From assembly GCA_017429475.1 (NCBI GenBank), contig JAFROX010000001.1:62001-126000 (forward strand): a stretch of DNA of 64,000 nucleotides, written 5' to 3'. Positions 36,242 to 45,965 of the stretch are shown here, one piece after another. The notes under the pieces are model-generated. The model made no database searches and was not told where the DNA came from. It saw only the letters and a list, made by a program, of their open reading frames with translations. Every line of letters begins with the position of its first letter. The first letter of the stretch is position 1. Position numbers and translations under genes: made by a program. The stretch is from Bacteroidales bacterium (GTDB lineage Bacteria; Bacteroidota; Bacteroidia; Bacteroidales; UBA932).

Positions 36242-36360
36242 CATTTCCGATTTTTTATACTAAATTGCACGATAATTTATGACTTGGAATATTCCCGGTC
36301 ATAGGAGAGAAAACTAAAAAAACTATTTAATACATTGTTTAATAATTAATTAAAAAACCT
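36242..36360 (+). promoter_or_regulatory. AT-rich leader/promoter region of the ExbB operon
   Basis: A 119-bp AT-rich gap. TAAATTGC (36261-36268) is a partial -7 match, and I see no clean TTTG-N20-TAnnTTTG. The last 40 bases before exbB are almost entirely A and T with no Shine-Dalgarno, a pattern associated with strongly translated Bacteroidota genes. Confidence 0.4.
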
Positions 36361-37143
36361 ATGAAAAAATTTTTCATGTTTTTGGCAGTAGCAGGTGCTC
36401 TGACTCTCTCTGCAAACATCTACGCCGCTGCTCAGGATGAACCGACTAGCGCAACAGAAGTCGTTACTTCTTCTGACGATTCTGCAAATCCTTTCGCTGG
36501 AGCTAAAAGTGACCAGCCTCTCCATCAGGCTCTGAAGGCTAAATTCATCGAAGGTGGTGCCGGCTTCATGGCAACAGTTTTGTTGTGCCTTATCTTCGGT
36601 CTTGCAATCGCTATTGAAAGAATCATCACTCTCAGCCTCGCCCAGACCAACAACAAGAAACTTCTCAACAGCGTTGAAGAAGCTCTGTCAAAGGGTGACG
36701 TTGAAGCAGCCAAAGAAGTTTGCCGCAATACCCGCGGACCTGTAGCAAGCATCTTCTATCAGGGTCTCCTCCGTATGGACCAGGGTGTTGAAAACGTTGA
36801 AAAAGCAGTCGTTTCTTACGGTTCAGTACAGATGGCCAAACTTGAGAACGGTCTTACTTGGATTTCATTGTTCATCGGTATCGCTCCTATGTTGGGATTC
36901 ATGGGTACTGTGATTGGTTTGATCCAGGCCTTCGACGCCATCGAGGTAGCAGGTGATATCTCTCCGGCACTCGTTGCAGGTGGTATGAAAGTCGCTTTGA
37001 TCACTACCGTAGGTGGTTTGATCGTCGCTATCATCCTTCAATTGTTCTACAACTATCTCGTATCTAAGATTGACACCATCACCAGCTCTATGGAAGATGC
37101 ATCAATCTCTCTCGTTGACCTCGTTGTTAAATATCAAAAATAG
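36361..37143 (+). CDS. exbB: MotA/TolQ/ExbB proton channel protein
   Basis: Inner-membrane proton channel subunit that energises TonB. 260 residues: an N-terminal signal-like hydrophobic segment ending ...NIYAAAQDE, TM helix near residues 67-87, a cytoplasmic loop, then two helices after residue 160 with GLTWISLFIGIAPMLGFMGTVIGLIQAF and ISPALVAGGMKVALITTVGGLIVAI, the conserved TolQ/ExbB core. Codons end in T/A more often than in neighbouring genes, suggesting high expression. First gene of a four-gene operon. Confidence 0.94.
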   Translation: MKKFFMFLAVAGALTLSANIYAAAQDEPTSATEVVTSSDDSANPFAGAKSDQPLHQALKAKFIEGGAGFMATVLLCLIFGLAIAIERIITLSLAQTNNKKLLNSVEEALSKGDVEAAKEVCRNTRGPVASIFYQGLLRMDQGVENVEKAVVSYGSVQMAKLENGLTWISLFIGIAPMLGFMGTVIGLIQAFDAIEVAGDISPALVAGGMKVALITTVGGLIVAIILQLFYNYLVSKIDTITSSMEDASISLVDLVVKYQK

Positions 37144-37149
37144 TATATC

Positions 37150-37563
37150 ATGAAATTGGCTCGAATCTTAGAATTAATACTTCTAGGTATTTCTGCCGTT
37201 CTTCTGGTGCTGTTCTTCACATCACCTCACGATACGGCATCCGATCCGATAGTCAATACATACCTCTATTGGACATACATCCTCTTCTTCGTGGCTCTTG
37301 CCCTTCTGGTAATCTTCCAGCTTATCCAGATCTTCAGCTCTAAGAGGGGTATAATCAATTTCCTTCTCCTCATCGTAGGCATCGCCATTCTCGTAGGCCT
37401 CTCATTCGTTCTTGCAAAGGGCGGTCCCGTGAACACTTCAGTTGCTTACACGGAGAGCGTATCTAAATTCAGTGATGCTGCTTTGATTTTGACATACATC
37501 CTCGGCGGCGCAGCAATCGTTGCCCTTCTGTGGTCAGTTATCAAAAACGCTTTTACAAAATAG
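37150..37563 (+). CDS. Four-helix membrane protein of the ExbB/ExbD operon
   Basis: A 137-residue protein with four predicted transmembrane helices (about 7-25, 42-62, 70-90 and 110-132). It lies 6 bp after exbB and 19 bp before the first exbD, and shares their codon use. A small membrane protein at this place is common in Bacteroidota TonB-motor operons. Its biochemical role is unknown to me; a part in the motor is inferred from position only. Confidence 0.85.
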   Translation: MKLARILELILLGISAVLLVLFFTSPHDTASDPIVNTYLYWTYILFFVALALLVIFQLIQIFSSKRGIINFLLLIVGIAILVGLSFVLAKGGPVNTSVAYTESVSKFSDAALILTYILGGAAIVALLWSVIKNAFTK

Positions 37564-37582
37564 TTAAAACCAAGCAATCAAC

Positions 37583-38161
37583 ATGGCAAGCAAAAAGACT
37601 CCCGAAATTAATGGTAGTTCTATGGCGGATATCTCCTTCATGGTGTTGATATTCTTCCTCATGGTAACTACTATGGACCAGGAAAAGGGCCTTTCGCGTC
37701 GTCTTCCTCCTATGCCAGCCGAAGATCAGAAAGTTGAGGACCAGAAAGTCAACCGTCGTAACATCATCATTGTGAGAATCAATATGAACGACCGTATCTT
37801 CGCAGGTAACGAGGCAATAGATATCAGCCAGCTGAAAGATAAAATCGTTGAATTCCTTACCAACCCCACCGACGATCCGAACCTTCCTGAAAAGGAAATC
37901 AAGAACATCGAAGGCTTTGGAAATTATCCTGTTTCAAAGGGTGTGATTTCGCTGCAGAACGACCGTGGTACAACCTACAGCAAGTACATTGAAGTACAGA
38001 ACGAGCTTGTACGCGCCGTCAACGAAATCCGTGACCAATTCGCAATGCAGAACTTCGGCAAGAAGTATGCTAGGCTCAGCGAAGAGCAGCAGCAGATCTG
38101 CCGCGACTGCATCCCGCAGAACATCTCAGAAGCAGAACCTAAGGATGTTACTAAAAGATAA
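37583..38161 (+). CDS. exbD: ExbD/TolR family biopolymer transport protein (first copy)
   Basis: A 192-residue bitopic protein. Its N-terminal helix carries MADISFMVLIFFLMVTTM with the conserved channel Asp. A periplasmic domain follows, longer than in E. coli ExbD, with an insert around residues 95-125. Works with ExbB to couple the proton gradient to TonB. The second exbD follows after 11 bp. Confidence 0.92.
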   Translation: MASKKTPEINGSSMADISFMVLIFFLMVTTMDQEKGLSRRLPPMPAEDQKVEDQKVNRRNIIIVRINMNDRIFAGNEAIDISQLKDKIVEFLTNPTDDPNLPEKEIKNIEGFGNYPVSKGVISLQNDRGTTYSKYIEVQNELVRAVNEIRDQFAMQNFGKKYARLSEEQQQICRDCIPQNISEAEPKDVTKR

Positions 38162-38172
38162 GGAGTATCAGT

Positions 38173-38628
38173 ATGGCAAAATTCTCTAGAAAAGGCAAAG
38201 GCGGACTTCCTGCTATCAGCACGGCGTCCCTTCCTGATATCGTATTCATGATCCTGATGTTCTTCATGGTGTCAACCAGTATGCGTCAGACCGACCGTAT
38301 GGTGAAAGTCACCCTGCCGCAGGCATCAGAGATTATCAAACTCGAAAGAAAAGACCTCGCTTCTTACATCTATGTAGGAACTCCGTTGAACCAGTATCAG
38401 GCCAAATATGGTACTGACAGCCGTATCCAGCTCAACGACTCGTTCCGCACCATCGATGAGATCAGGGACTTCATCGCTGCAGAGCGTGAGAACCTGAGCG
38501 AGTCTGACCGTCCGTTCATGACCGTTTCAATCAAGGCTGACGAGGACACCCGTATGGGTATCATCACCGACATCAAGCAAGAGCTTCGTCGCTGCTCGGC
38601 TTTGAAGATCATGTACGGTGCCAGATAA
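38173..38628 (+). CDS. exbD: ExbD/TolR family biopolymer transport protein (second copy)
   Basis: A 151-residue bitopic protein; the helix TASLPDIVFMILMFFMVSTSM contains the conserved Asp. The periplasmic domain ends in VSIKADEDTRMGIITDIKQELRRCSALKIMYGA. Two non-identical ExbD proteins in tandem suggest a heteromeric ExbD pair in the motor, as in other Bacteroidota. Ends at a strong terminator. Confidence 0.92.
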   Translation: MAKFSRKGKGGLPAISTASLPDIVFMILMFFMVSTSMRQTDRMVKVTLPQASEIIKLERKDLASYIYVGTPLNQYQAKYGTDSRIQLNDSFRTIDEIRDFIAAERENLSESDRPFMTVSIKADEDTRMGIITDIKQELRRCSALKIMYGAR

Positions 38629-38640
38629 TTCTTAGCATAC

Positions 38641-38690
38641 TCAATAAGAAAGAGAGGCTGTCCGGTTGGACAGCCTCTCTTTCTTATTGA
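38641..38690. terminator. Bidirectional terminator between exbD and gltX
   Basis: A perfect 23-bp inverted repeat (38641-38663 with 38668-38690) with a GGTT loop. The outer part pairs an A-rich with a T-rich arm (AATAAGAAAGA with TCTTTCTTATT), so both strands get a T-rich tail. It serves the convergent exbD and gltX transcripts. Confidence 0.92.
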
Positions 38691-38703
38691 AATATCAGAC
38701 AAA

Positions 38704-40245
38704 CTATTCGGCAGGTGTTCCCAGCGCAGCGAGGGCTGCATCCATACGGGCAAGCGTTTCTTTCTTGCCTATGAACTCACAGATTGCAAAGATGCTGGGG
38801 CCCTGGCTGATGCCGAGAACCGCCAGACGCAGGCCATTCATCATCCGGCCAAGGGGCAGACCGCTGTCAGCAGCCCACTGGCAGATGAAAGGCTCCGTTT
38901 CGGCCACTGTAATGCCTTCCAGAGCCGCGAATTTCTCACGAAGGATCTTGAACCTTTCAACATCCTCGGCCTTCCAGAACTTAGATACTGACTTCTCGTC
39001 GTAGTTCTTGGGGGCCTCAAACATATAGAGAGTCAGAGGAAGCAGGTCTTTCAACAGGACGGCCCTCTCCTTAATCAGGGAGACTGCCTTAGCCGCACGT
39101 TCTTCCTCAACGGCGATGCCGCGCTGTTCAAGCATATCTTTCAGCTGTGCACCGAGGAACTCATCGCTGCTGTTGCGGATATACTGTGCATTGAACCATT
39201 TTGCCTTGTCCTGGTTGAAACGTGCGCCTGACTTGCTGACCTTTTCCAGCGAGAAAGCTTCTACAAGTTCGTCCATCGAGAAGATTTCCTGCTCTGTGCC
39301 GGGATTCCAGCCAAGAAGCGCCAGCATATTGATGAATGCCTGGGGAAGGTATCCTTCCTCACGATAGCCTATCGAAACTTCTCCTTCAGATGAGTGCCAT
39401 TCGAGAGGGAATACGGGGAAACCGAACTTGTCTCCGTCGCGCTTGCTGAGCTTGCCCTGTCCCTGCGGCTTGAGCAGCAGCGGAAGATGGGCGAAGCGGG
39501 GCTGTGTATCTGTCCAGCCGAAAGCTTTGTAAAGAAGGTAGTGCAGGGGCAGTGACGGAAGCCACTCCTCTCCCCTGATCACGTGGCTTATCTCCATCAG
39601 ATGGTCGTCGACGATATTTGCCAGATGATATGTGGGCAGACCGTCAGCAGACTTGTAGAGCACCTTGTCGTCAAGAGTGCTTGTATTGATCGAAATATGG
39701 CCACGGATGATGTCATCCATTTCAACATTCTCGTTCTCAGGCATCTTGAAACGGATCACCCAGTGATTGCCGTTTGAAAGGCGAGCCTTTACTTCCTCGG
39801 CGGGAAGAGCCAGGGAGTTGTTGAGGCTGCCGCGTACTGCTGAACTGTATGAGAAACTCTTTCCCTGGGCCTCTGCTTCCTTGCGGAGTACGTCAAGCTC
39901 TTCTGCAGTGTCGAAAGCGTAATAGGCATTGCCGCTCTCCACGAGCTGCAGGGCATACTTGAGATATATCTCCTTGCGCTCGCTCTGACGGTAGGGAGCG
40001 TGGGGGCCGCCTTCGCGGATGCCTTCATCCAGCTTGATTCCGCACCATTCGAGAGCCTCCATTATATATTCCTCTGCACCCGGCACAAACCTTTGCGAAT
40101 CGGTGTCTTCGATACGGAGGATGAAATCTCCGCCTTCGTGGCGTGCGAAAAGATAATTATAGAGAGCTGTGCGGACTCCGCCGATATGGAGCGGACCTGT
40201 AGGACTGGGAGCGAAACGCACCCTTACGCGCCTGTTATTCGTCAT
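38704..40245 (-). CDS. gltX: Glutamyl-tRNA synthetase
   Basis: Charges tRNA-Glu. Class I synthetase of 513 residues; the HIGH motif appears as APSPTGPLHIGGVRTALYNYLFA and KMSKS as GKLSKRDGDKFGFPVF. C-terminal anticodon-binding helical domain complete. It lies immediately downstream of tRNA-Glu(CTC), with a terminator hairpin between them and no promoter visible in the remaining 16 bases, so expression probably depends on read-through. Confidence 0.97.
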   Translation of the reverse strand: MTNNRRVRVRFAPSPTGPLHIGGVRTALYNYLFARHEGGDFILRIEDTDSQRFVPGAEEYIMEALEWCGIKLDEGIREGGPHAPYRQSERKEIYLKYALQLVESGNAYYAFDTAEELDVLRKEAEAQGKSFSYSSAVRGSLNNSLALPAEEVKARLSNGNHWVIRFKMPENENVEMDDIIRGHISINTSTLDDKVLYKSADGLPTYHLANIVDDHLMEISHVIRGEEWLPSLPLHYLLYKAFGWTDTQPRFAHLPLLLKPQGQGKLSKRDGDKFGFPVFPLEWHSSEGEVSIGYREEGYLPQAFINMLALLGWNPGTEQEIFSMDELVEAFSLEKVSKSGARFNQDKAKWFNAQYIRNSSDEFLGAQLKDMLEQRGIAVEEERAAKAVSLIKERAVLLKDLLPLTLYMFEAPKNYDEKSVSKFWKAEDVERFKILREKFAALEGITVAETEPFICQWAADSGLPLGRMMNGLRLAVLGISQGPSIFAICEFIGKKETLARMDAALAALGTPAE

Positions 40246-40261
40246 TGCTGGTGGTTTTTAT

Positions 40262-40287
40262 AAAAAAAACTGCCCGTAAGCAGTTTT
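40262..40287 (-). terminator. Terminator between tRNA-Glu and gltX
   Basis: On the minus strand AAAACTGC (40287-40280) pairs with GCAGTTTT (40273-40266) around a 6-nt loop and the T-run continues. It ends the tRNA transcript, but also lies about 20 bases before the gltX start codon, a position suited to attenuation. Confidence 0.85.
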
Positions 40288-40293
40288 CATTTG

Positions 40294-40365
40294 TACTCGA
40301 TAGGAGAATCGAACTCCTATTTAGAGATTGAGAATCTCTTGTCCTAACCGTTAGACGAATCGAGC
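40294..40365 (-). tRNA. tRNA-Glu, anticodon CTC
   Basis: A 72-nt cloverleaf on the minus strand. Acceptor GCTCGAT pairs with ATCGAGT (one G-T pair), D arm GTC-TAACGGTTAG-GAC, anticodon arm AGAGA-TTCTCAA-TCTCT with CTC at 34-36, T arm AGGAG-TTCGATT-CTCCT, discriminator A. CCA is not encoded. The D-loop GGTTAGGAC pattern is typical of tRNA-Glu, and the cognate synthetase gene is next. Confidence 0.92.
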
Positions 40366-40377
40366 GTTAGTGGAATG

Positions 40378-40385
40378 CAAATATA
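40378..40385 (-). promoter_or_regulatory. -7 element of the tRNA-Glu promoter
   Basis: TATATTTG on the minus strand fits TAnnTTTG and lies 12 bases before the tRNA 5' end. The -33 position has only a weak match. Confidence 0.6.
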
Positions 40386-40429
40386 AAACTTTTTTAATAA
40401 ATCCCAGTGTCTGAAGCATTTTTTATTCG

Positions 40430-41170
40430 TCATTGCCTGATGAATCTGTACACTATGCTTCCGATCTGCGGATCTGGAGCGGTCGTGGAAGCCGTGAACC
40501 GTGACTTCTGAGCCGCTGCTACCGCGAAGTTCCAGAGGGACGCATCCTTTGCCGATGCGCTTTCGATGACCTCGGCCTTGATCACCCTGCCTTTCTGGTT
40601 GACATATATCTTGACGCTGACATCGCCTCCGCCATAACCCCTGTACGCGGGCACAGGCAGACTTTGCGCCTTGCGGTCCTTCAAGTCGTAGGATATCACT
40701 GAAGGACCCGAATAGGCTGGTGCATTGTTGTTGTCGGCCTTGTCTTCCTTTGCATCGAGGCTGGCGAAGTTCTGGGCTTCCGCCGCATCCATCTGCTTTG
40801 AAAGCTGTGCAGCCGCATCAAGCTTGCGCTGGAGTTCGCGCGCTTCGTCATATACCCTGGAAGGATTGGCATTGCGGTCGTCGCGCAGACGTTCGTTTGC
40901 ATCGACGGCGACATTGCGCACCTGGCTGGACTGGGAACGAGCCATCGCAAGCAGGTTGTCGACCTCCTCGCTGACCAGCTGCCTCATCTGCTCTACCTCC
41001 TTCTCCTTCTGGCGCTGTTCCTGCTTCGTGAAGTCAAGCACGAAAGTGTTCTCCTTGCTCACCACCCCTCCTATAGATGCGATAAGCAGGATGATGATCA
41101 GGGAAAAATGGAAAATCAGGGTAGAATACAATCCCACCCTGTTCTCTCTCTTATGACTTTCCTTTGACAC
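40430..41170 (-). CDS. TonB-like energy transducer protein
   Basis: A 246-residue bitopic protein: cytoplasmic N-terminus, one transmembrane helix (about 17-36), a charged helical region (residues 45-130), then a C-terminal TonB-type domain with GGDVSVKIYVNQKGRVIKAEVIESASAKDASLWNFAVAAA. It lacks the long Pro/Lys spacer of classical TonB, resembling TonB-family or TolA-like proteins. It lies one base after udk and is the last protein gene before tRNA-Glu. An ExbB/ExbD operon is close by on the other strand. Confidence 0.88.
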   Translation of the reverse strand: MSKESHKRENRVGLYSTLIFHFSLIIILLIASIGGVVSKENTFVLDFTKQEQRQKEKEVEQMRQLVSEEVDNLLAMARSQSSQVRNVAVDANERLRDDRNANPSRVYDEARELQRKLDAAAQLSKQMDAAEAQNFASLDAKEDKADNNNAPAYSGPSVISYDLKDRKAQSLPVPAYRGYGGGDVSVKIYVNQKGRVIKAEVIESASAKDASLWNFAVAAAQKSRFTASTTAPDPQIGSIVYRFIRQ

Positions 41171-41171
41171 T

Positions 41172-41786
41172 TTAAATGTGGCCCAGGGCTTTTTCTATCC
41201 TGGCCAGAAGCATATCTATCGCCACCTTGTTGTGGCCTCCCTGAGGAATTATTATGTCAGCATAGCGCTTGCTCGGCGCAATGAACTGCAGGTACATGGG
41301 CTTGACTGTATTGGTATACCTCTCAATCACCCAGTCTACATCCTTGCCCCTGGATGCGATGTCCCGGACCAGGATGCGCATGAAACGGTCGTCATCGTCG
41401 GCATCCACGAAGATCTTGATGTCCATCTGGTCCATCAGTTCCTTGTGGCAGAAAGCCAGGATGCCTTCGACTATTATCACCTCGGCGGGCTCGACGTGAA
41501 CGGTTTCAGTCTTGGAACGTCCGCAGGTGATGTACGAATATACGGGCTGCTCGATGGCTTTGCCGGCACGGATCATCTTCAGGTGCTCGGTGAGCAGGGC
41601 GAAGTCGACCGCATCAGGATGGTCGAAATTCATACGCCTCTTCTCTTCTTCGGGCAAGTCTCCGTTGTCCTTGTAATATGAGTCCTCGGGAATCACTACC
41701 ACACGGTCGTGGAAAGCTTCCTGGATGCTGCTTACAACCGTTGTCTTGCCTGAACCGGAACCGCCGGCTATACCAATGATGAGCAT
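41172..41786 (-). CDS. udk: Uridine kinase
   Basis: Phosphorylates uridine and cytidine. 204 residues; Walker A GIAGGSGSGKTTVVSSI at the N-terminus, YYKDNGDLPEEEKRRMNFDHPDA (substrate-binding region) and VIIVEGILAFCHKELMDQMDIKIFVDAD are typical of Udk. The gene lies 11 bp after asnS and 1 bp before the TonB-like gene. Confidence 0.96.
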   Translation of the reverse strand: MLIIGIAGGSGSGKTTVVSSIQEAFHDRVVVIPEDSYYKDNGDLPEEEKRRMNFDHPDAVDFALLTEHLKMIRAGKAIEQPVYSYITCGRSKTETVHVEPAEVIIVEGILAFCHKELMDQMDIKIFVDADDDDRFMRILVRDIASRGKDVDWVIERYTNTVKPMYLQFIAPSKRYADIIIPQGGHNKVAIDMLLARIEKALGHI

Positions 41787-41797
41787 ATCGATATCAA

Positions 41798-43192
41798 TTA
41801 AAAATCAGCATTCTTGGGGGTGCGCGGGAACGGGATCACGTCGCGGATGTTGGTCATACCCGTCACAAACATCAGCAGGCGTTCAAATCCCAGGCCAAAT
41901 CCGCTGTGCGGGGCAGTTCCGAAGCGGCGGGTGTCGAGATACCACCAGAGGTTGCGGGTATCCATCTTGCGGTCTGCAATCACCTGCTCAAGCTTTTCGA
42001 GAGACTCCTCACGCTGCGAACCGCCGATGATCTCTCCGATCTTCGGGAAGAGCACGTCCATCGCGCGGACTGTCTTGCCATCCTCGTTCATCTTCATATA
42101 GAAAGCCTTGATTTCCTTCGGATAATCGGTCAGGATCACAGGCTTGCGGAAATGCTGCTCCACGAGATACCTCTCGTGCTCGCTCTGGAGGTCGATGCCC
42201 CAGCCCACAGGATAGTCGAACTTGACGCCCTTGGTAGCAACTGCGTCTTCGAGAATCTTGACGCCTTCGGTATAGGTCAGCCTTACGAAGCTGTCCTTGA
42301 GGACGCCCTGCAGACGCTCGATGAGTTCCTTGTCGAACATGTCGTTGAGGAACTTGATGTCATCGGCACAGTTGTCAAGAGCATACTGCACGCAATATTT
42401 GATAAACTCCTCGGCAAGGTCCATATTGTCGGTGATGTCGTAAAATGCCATCTCGGGCTCGATCATCCAGAACTCTGCGAGGTGCCTGGGAGTGTTGGAA
42501 TTCTCGGCACGGAAAGTCGGGCCGAAAGTATAGATATTGCCAAGAGCCATCGCTCCGAGCTCGCCTTCGAGCTGGCCGCTCACGGTGAGGGAAGTCTGGC
42601 GTCCGAAGAAGTCGGCGGAGAAATCCACCTTGCCTTCTTCAGTCTTGGGCACGTCATTGAGGTCAAGGGTAGTAACCTGGAACATGGCGCCTGCACCCTC
42701 GGCGTCACTGGCGGTGATCAGAGGGGTGTGCAGATAGAAGAAGCCCTTGCTGTTGAAGAAATTATGGATGGCGAAAGCCATTGCGTGACGAATCCTCAGC
42801 ACGGCGCCGAAAGTATTGGTGCGCGGACGGAGATGGGCTACCTCACGGAGGAATTCCATGCTGTGACCCTTCTTCTGGAGAGGATATGTGGCATCTGCGG
42901 TGCCGTAGATCTCGATCTCGTCGGCCTGGATCTCGACGGCCTGTCCGCTGCCCATAGAAGCGACGAGACGTCCCTTGGCGGCGATGCAGGCTCCGGTGCC
43001 TATCTGCTTGAGAAGTTCTTCATCGAACTTCGCGGCATCGCATACTATCTGGATGTTATGTATGGTAGATCCATCGTTGAGAGCGATGAAAGATACGTTC
43101 TTGTTTCCTCGTTTGGTCCTTACCCATCCCTTCGCCAGTACATCCTGACCAGGCTGCAGGGCAAGGAGTTCCTTAACCTTCAATCTTTTCAT
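41798..43192 (-). CDS. asnS: Asparaginyl-tRNA synthetase
   Basis: Class IIb synthetase of 464 residues. N-terminal OB-fold anticodon-binding domain ([25 protein letters not shown]), motif 2 region [24 protein letters not shown], and motif 3 [29 protein letters not shown]. The Asn/Asp distinction rests on the overall AsnS pattern and length (AspRS is near 590). It follows infB after 10 bp. Confidence 0.95.
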   Translation of the reverse strand: MKRLKVKELLALQPGQDVLAKGWVRTKRGNKNVSFIALNDGSTIHNIQIVCDAAKFDEELLKQIGTGACIAAKGRLVASMGSGQAVEIQADEIEIYGTADATYPLQKKGHSMEFLREVAHLRPRTNTFGAVLRIRHAMAFAIHNFFNSKGFFYLHTPLITASDAEGAGAMFQVTTLDLNDVPKTEEGKVDFSADFFGRQTSLTVSGQLEGELGAMALGNIYTFGPTFRAENSNTPRHLAEFWMIEPEMAFYDITDNMDLAEEFIKYCVQYALDNCADDIKFLNDMFDKELIERLQGVLKDSFVRLTYTEGVKILEDAVATKGVKFDYPVGWGIDLQSEHERYLVEQHFRKPVILTDYPKEIKAFYMKMNEDGKTVRAMDVLFPKIGEIIGGSQREESLEKLEQVIADRKMDTRNLWWYLDTRRFGTAPHSGFGLGFERLLMFVTGMTNIRDVIPFPRTPKNADF

Positions 43193-43202
43193 AATTCAAT
43201 TA

Positions 43203-45938
43203 TTACAGTTTTCTCTTGACCTCGACGATAGTATAGGACTCTATCATGTCGCCGATCTTGATGTCATTGTATCCATCTATGTTCAGACCGCAGTCGAAGC
43301 CTGCAGCAACTTCCTTGACATCGTCCTTGAAGCGCTTCAGCGAGCCGAGAACTCCCGTATAGACCACGATGCCGTCCCTGATGACGCGTACCTTTGCGGC
43401 ACGGGTCAGCTTGCCGTCGCGGACCATACATCCTGCGATGGTACCCACCTTCGAAATCTTGAAGGTCTCGAGCACCTCGGCGGTAGCTGTGATCTCTTCT
43501 TTCTCCTCGGGAGCAAGCATACCCTCGATACCGTCCTTGACCTCATTGATCGCATCGTAGATGACTGAATAGAGACGGATTTCGATGCCTTCCTTCTCTG
43601 CCATCTTGCGGGCGTTGGCGCTGGGTCGAACCTGGAAGCCGATGATGATGGCGTTGGACGCTGCGGCCAGCAGAACGTCACTCTCGGAGATGGCACCCAC
43701 GGCACGGTGGATCACATTCACCTTCACTTCCTCGGTAGAAAGTTTGATGAGCGAATCGGTGAGGGCCTCGATAGAGCCGTCCACGTCAGCCTTGAGCACG
43801 ATGTTGAGCTCCTTGAAGTTGCCGATGGCGATACGGCGGCCGATTTCCTCAAGGGTGATGTGCTGGGTGGTCTTGATGCCCTGGATGCGGATGAGCTGCT
43901 CGCGTTTGTTGGCGATATCCTTGGCCTCTTTCTCGTCGTCCAGAACGTTGAAGTTGTCACCCGCGGTGGGCGCGCCGTTCAGACCGAGTACGGAAACGGG
44001 TGTAGACGGGCCTGCGGCATCGATCTTCTGTCCCCTTTCGTTGAACATTGCCTTGACCTTGCCGGTATAGCAGCCGCTGAGCATCACGTCTCCAACGTGC
44101 AGCGTACCACCCTGCACCATTATGGTGGCAAGATATCCGCGGCCCTTGTCGAGAGACGACTCGATCACGCTGCCGACGGCGTTCTTGTTGGGATTGGCCT
44201 TGAGTTCAAGCAAATCGGCCTCGAGAAGCACCTTGTCGAGCAGTTTGTCGACGTTGATGCCTTTCTTGGCTGATATTTCCTGGCACTGGTACTTGCCGCC
44301 CCAGTCCTCTACGAGGATGTTCATATTGGCAAGCTGTTCCTTTATCTTTTCGGAGTTGGCTCCGGGCTTGTCTATCTTGTTGATGGCGAATACCATCGGC
44401 ACGCCTGCCGCCTGTGCGTGGTTGATAGCCTCGATGGTCTGAGGCATCACGGCGTCGTCGGCGGCGACTATGATGATGGCGATATCCGTGATCTTGGCAC
44501 CGCGGGCACGCATTGCGGTGAACGCCTCGTGACCGGGAGTGTCGAGGAAGGTGATATGACGGCCGTCAGGAAGTTTCACGTTGTACGCACCGATGTGCTG
44601 CGTGATACCGCCGGCCTCGCCTGCGATAACGTTGGTCTTGCGGATGTAGTCCAGGAGGGATGTCTTACCGTGGTCTACGTGACCCATCACAGTGATAATA
44701 GGCGGACGCTCTACCAGCTCCTCAGGCTTGTCTTCTTCCTGGTTGATGCTGCCCTGGGTGTCCGCATCGACGAATTCGATCTTGTACCCGAATTCTTCAG
44801 CCACCAGCACGAGTGCCTCGGCGTCGAGACGCTGGTTGATGGACACCATAAGGCCGAGATTCATGCAGGCCTCAATGACCTTGGTCACCGGGGTGTTGTT
44901 CATAAGGATGGCCAGATCGTTGACGGTCACGAACTCCGTAACCTTCAGGATATTGCTCGTGGCCATTTCCATACGGTGCTCTTCTTCCATCTTCTGCTCG
45001 AAGAGGTCCCTCTTCTCGCGACGGTGCTTGGCGCCCTTGGTCTTGCCCTTGCCCTCTGTCATACGGGCGTAGGTCTCTTTTATCTGTTTCTGGATCTCTT
45101 CCTCGTCGAGTTCGGCTTTCACAAACTTGAACGTATCCTTGCCACGGCCGCGGCCGGCGTTCGCATTGCGGCGTCCGCCCTGGCTGCCCTGGTTTCCGTT
45201 GCTGTTGACATCCACCTTGTTGGCTCCGCTCTTGTGGATGCGCTCTCTCTTGCCCTTGTGGTTCTTTGCCTGGGCCTTGTCCGCTCTGGCTTCGTTCTGC
45301 TGCTCAGCCTTGGGAGCCGCGGGTTTCTTTTCGAACTTGCTGAGGTCGATGGTACCGCTGATCTTTGGACCCTGGAGTTTCTCCACCTTGGTCTCGATAT
45401 ATTCGGGAGCGGCAGGTTTCTCAACTACGGGCCTGGGTTCAGGCTCAACCGGAGCCTGGGGTTTCTCAACAGGCTTTTCCTCGACCTTCTCGGGAGCTTT
45501 GGGAGCTGCGGGCTTGTCCAGGTCAATCTTTCCCAATACCTTGAGGTCATGGTGGTCAGAAGGAACGTTTTCGGGAGTATGGGGTTCCTCCACCTTGGGC
45601 GCTGCAGGTTCAGGTTTCTTGACTTTCGGTTTGTCTGCAAGGACATTGGTCTTGATGATTATCTCTTTCTCAAGCTCTGCGTCATCGGCACTTTCGCGGT
45701 GCTGCTCCACCTTGTCGGTAATTTCCTTTACGGTGATGGCCACCTTGCGGGACTGTTCCTTGATGAGCTGTTCCTTGCTGAACTCCTTCTCCACAAGGGC
45801 GAAAGCGTCTGCGCTGATCTTTGCACCGGGGTTGGCATCCACGTCAATTCCTTTCTTCTTGAGGAATTCGACAAGGGTCCCAAGACCGATGTTGAAGTCT
45901 TTCAATATCTTGCTTATTCTGATCGTTCCTTCTGACAT
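43203..45938 (-). CDS. infB: Translation initiation factor IF-2
   Basis: GTPase that places initiator tRNA on the 30S subunit. 911 residues: an N-terminal IF2N motif ([25 protein letters not shown]), a long Pro/Lys/Glu-rich disordered region (about 90-300), then the G domain with [34 protein letters not shown] and NKIDKPGAN, followed by domains II-IV. The repetitive N-terminal region explains long antisense reading frames here. Part of rimP-nusA-infB. Confidence 0.97.
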   Translation of the reverse strand: MSEGTIRISKILKDFNIGLGTLVEFLKKKGIDVDANPGAKISADAFALVEKEFSKEQLIKEQSRKVAITVKEITDKVEQHRESADDAELEKEIIIKTNVLADKPKVKKPEPAAPKVEEPHTPENVPSDHHDLKVLGKIDLDKPAAPKAPEKVEEKPVEKPQAPVEPEPRPVVEKPAAPEYIETKVEKLQGPKISGTIDLSKFEKKPAAPKAEQQNEARADKAQAKNHKGKRERIHKSGANKVDVNSNGNQGSQGGRRNANAGRGRGKDTFKFVKAELDEEEIQKQIKETYARMTEGKGKTKGAKHRREKRDLFEQKMEEEHRMEMATSNILKVTEFVTVNDLAILMNNTPVTKVIEACMNLGLMVSINQRLDAEALVLVAEEFGYKIEFVDADTQGSINQEEDKPEELVERPPIITVMGHVDHGKTSLLDYIRKTNVIAGEAGGITQHIGAYNVKLPDGRHITFLDTPGHEAFTAMRARGAKITDIAIIIVAADDAVMPQTIEAINHAQAAGVPMVFAINKIDKPGANSEKIKEQLANMNILVEDWGGKYQCQEISAKKGINVDKLLDKVLLEADLLELKANPNKNAVGSVIESSLDKGRGYLATIMVQGGTLHVGDVMLSGCYTGKVKAMFNERGQKIDAAGPSTPVSVLGLNGAPTAGDNFNVLDDEKEAKDIANKREQLIRIQGIKTTQHITLEEIGRRIAIGNFKELNIVLKADVDGSIEALTDSLIKLSTEEVKVNVIHRAVGAISESDVLLAAASNAIIIGFQVRPSANARKMAEKEGIEIRLYSVIYDAINEVKDGIEGMLAPEEKEEITATAEVLETFKISKVGTIAGCMVRDGKLTRAAKVRVIRDGIVVYTGVLGSLKRFKDDVKEVAAGFDCGLNIDGYNDIKIGDMIESYTIVEVKRKL

Positions 45939-45965
45939 ATATTAAAATCTCCCGTTTGTTTTAAA

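Noticed and set aside
36361..38628. ExbB/ExbD operon as a horizontally acquired island
   Set aside because: Composition differs from its neighbours, but gene content and order are standard for the phylum, and there are no repeats, integrase or tRNA junctions at its ends.
41906..43219. Open frame of 437 codons on the plus strand opposite asnS
   Set aside because: Antisense to a fully conserved asparaginyl-tRNA synthetase, with no start signal or recognisable domain.
44418..45935. Long open frame of 505 codons on the plus strand opposite infB
   Set aside because: It is the reverse of the Lys/Glu/Pro-rich IF-2 region, giving Leu/Phe/Gly-rich low-complexity protein without a known domain.
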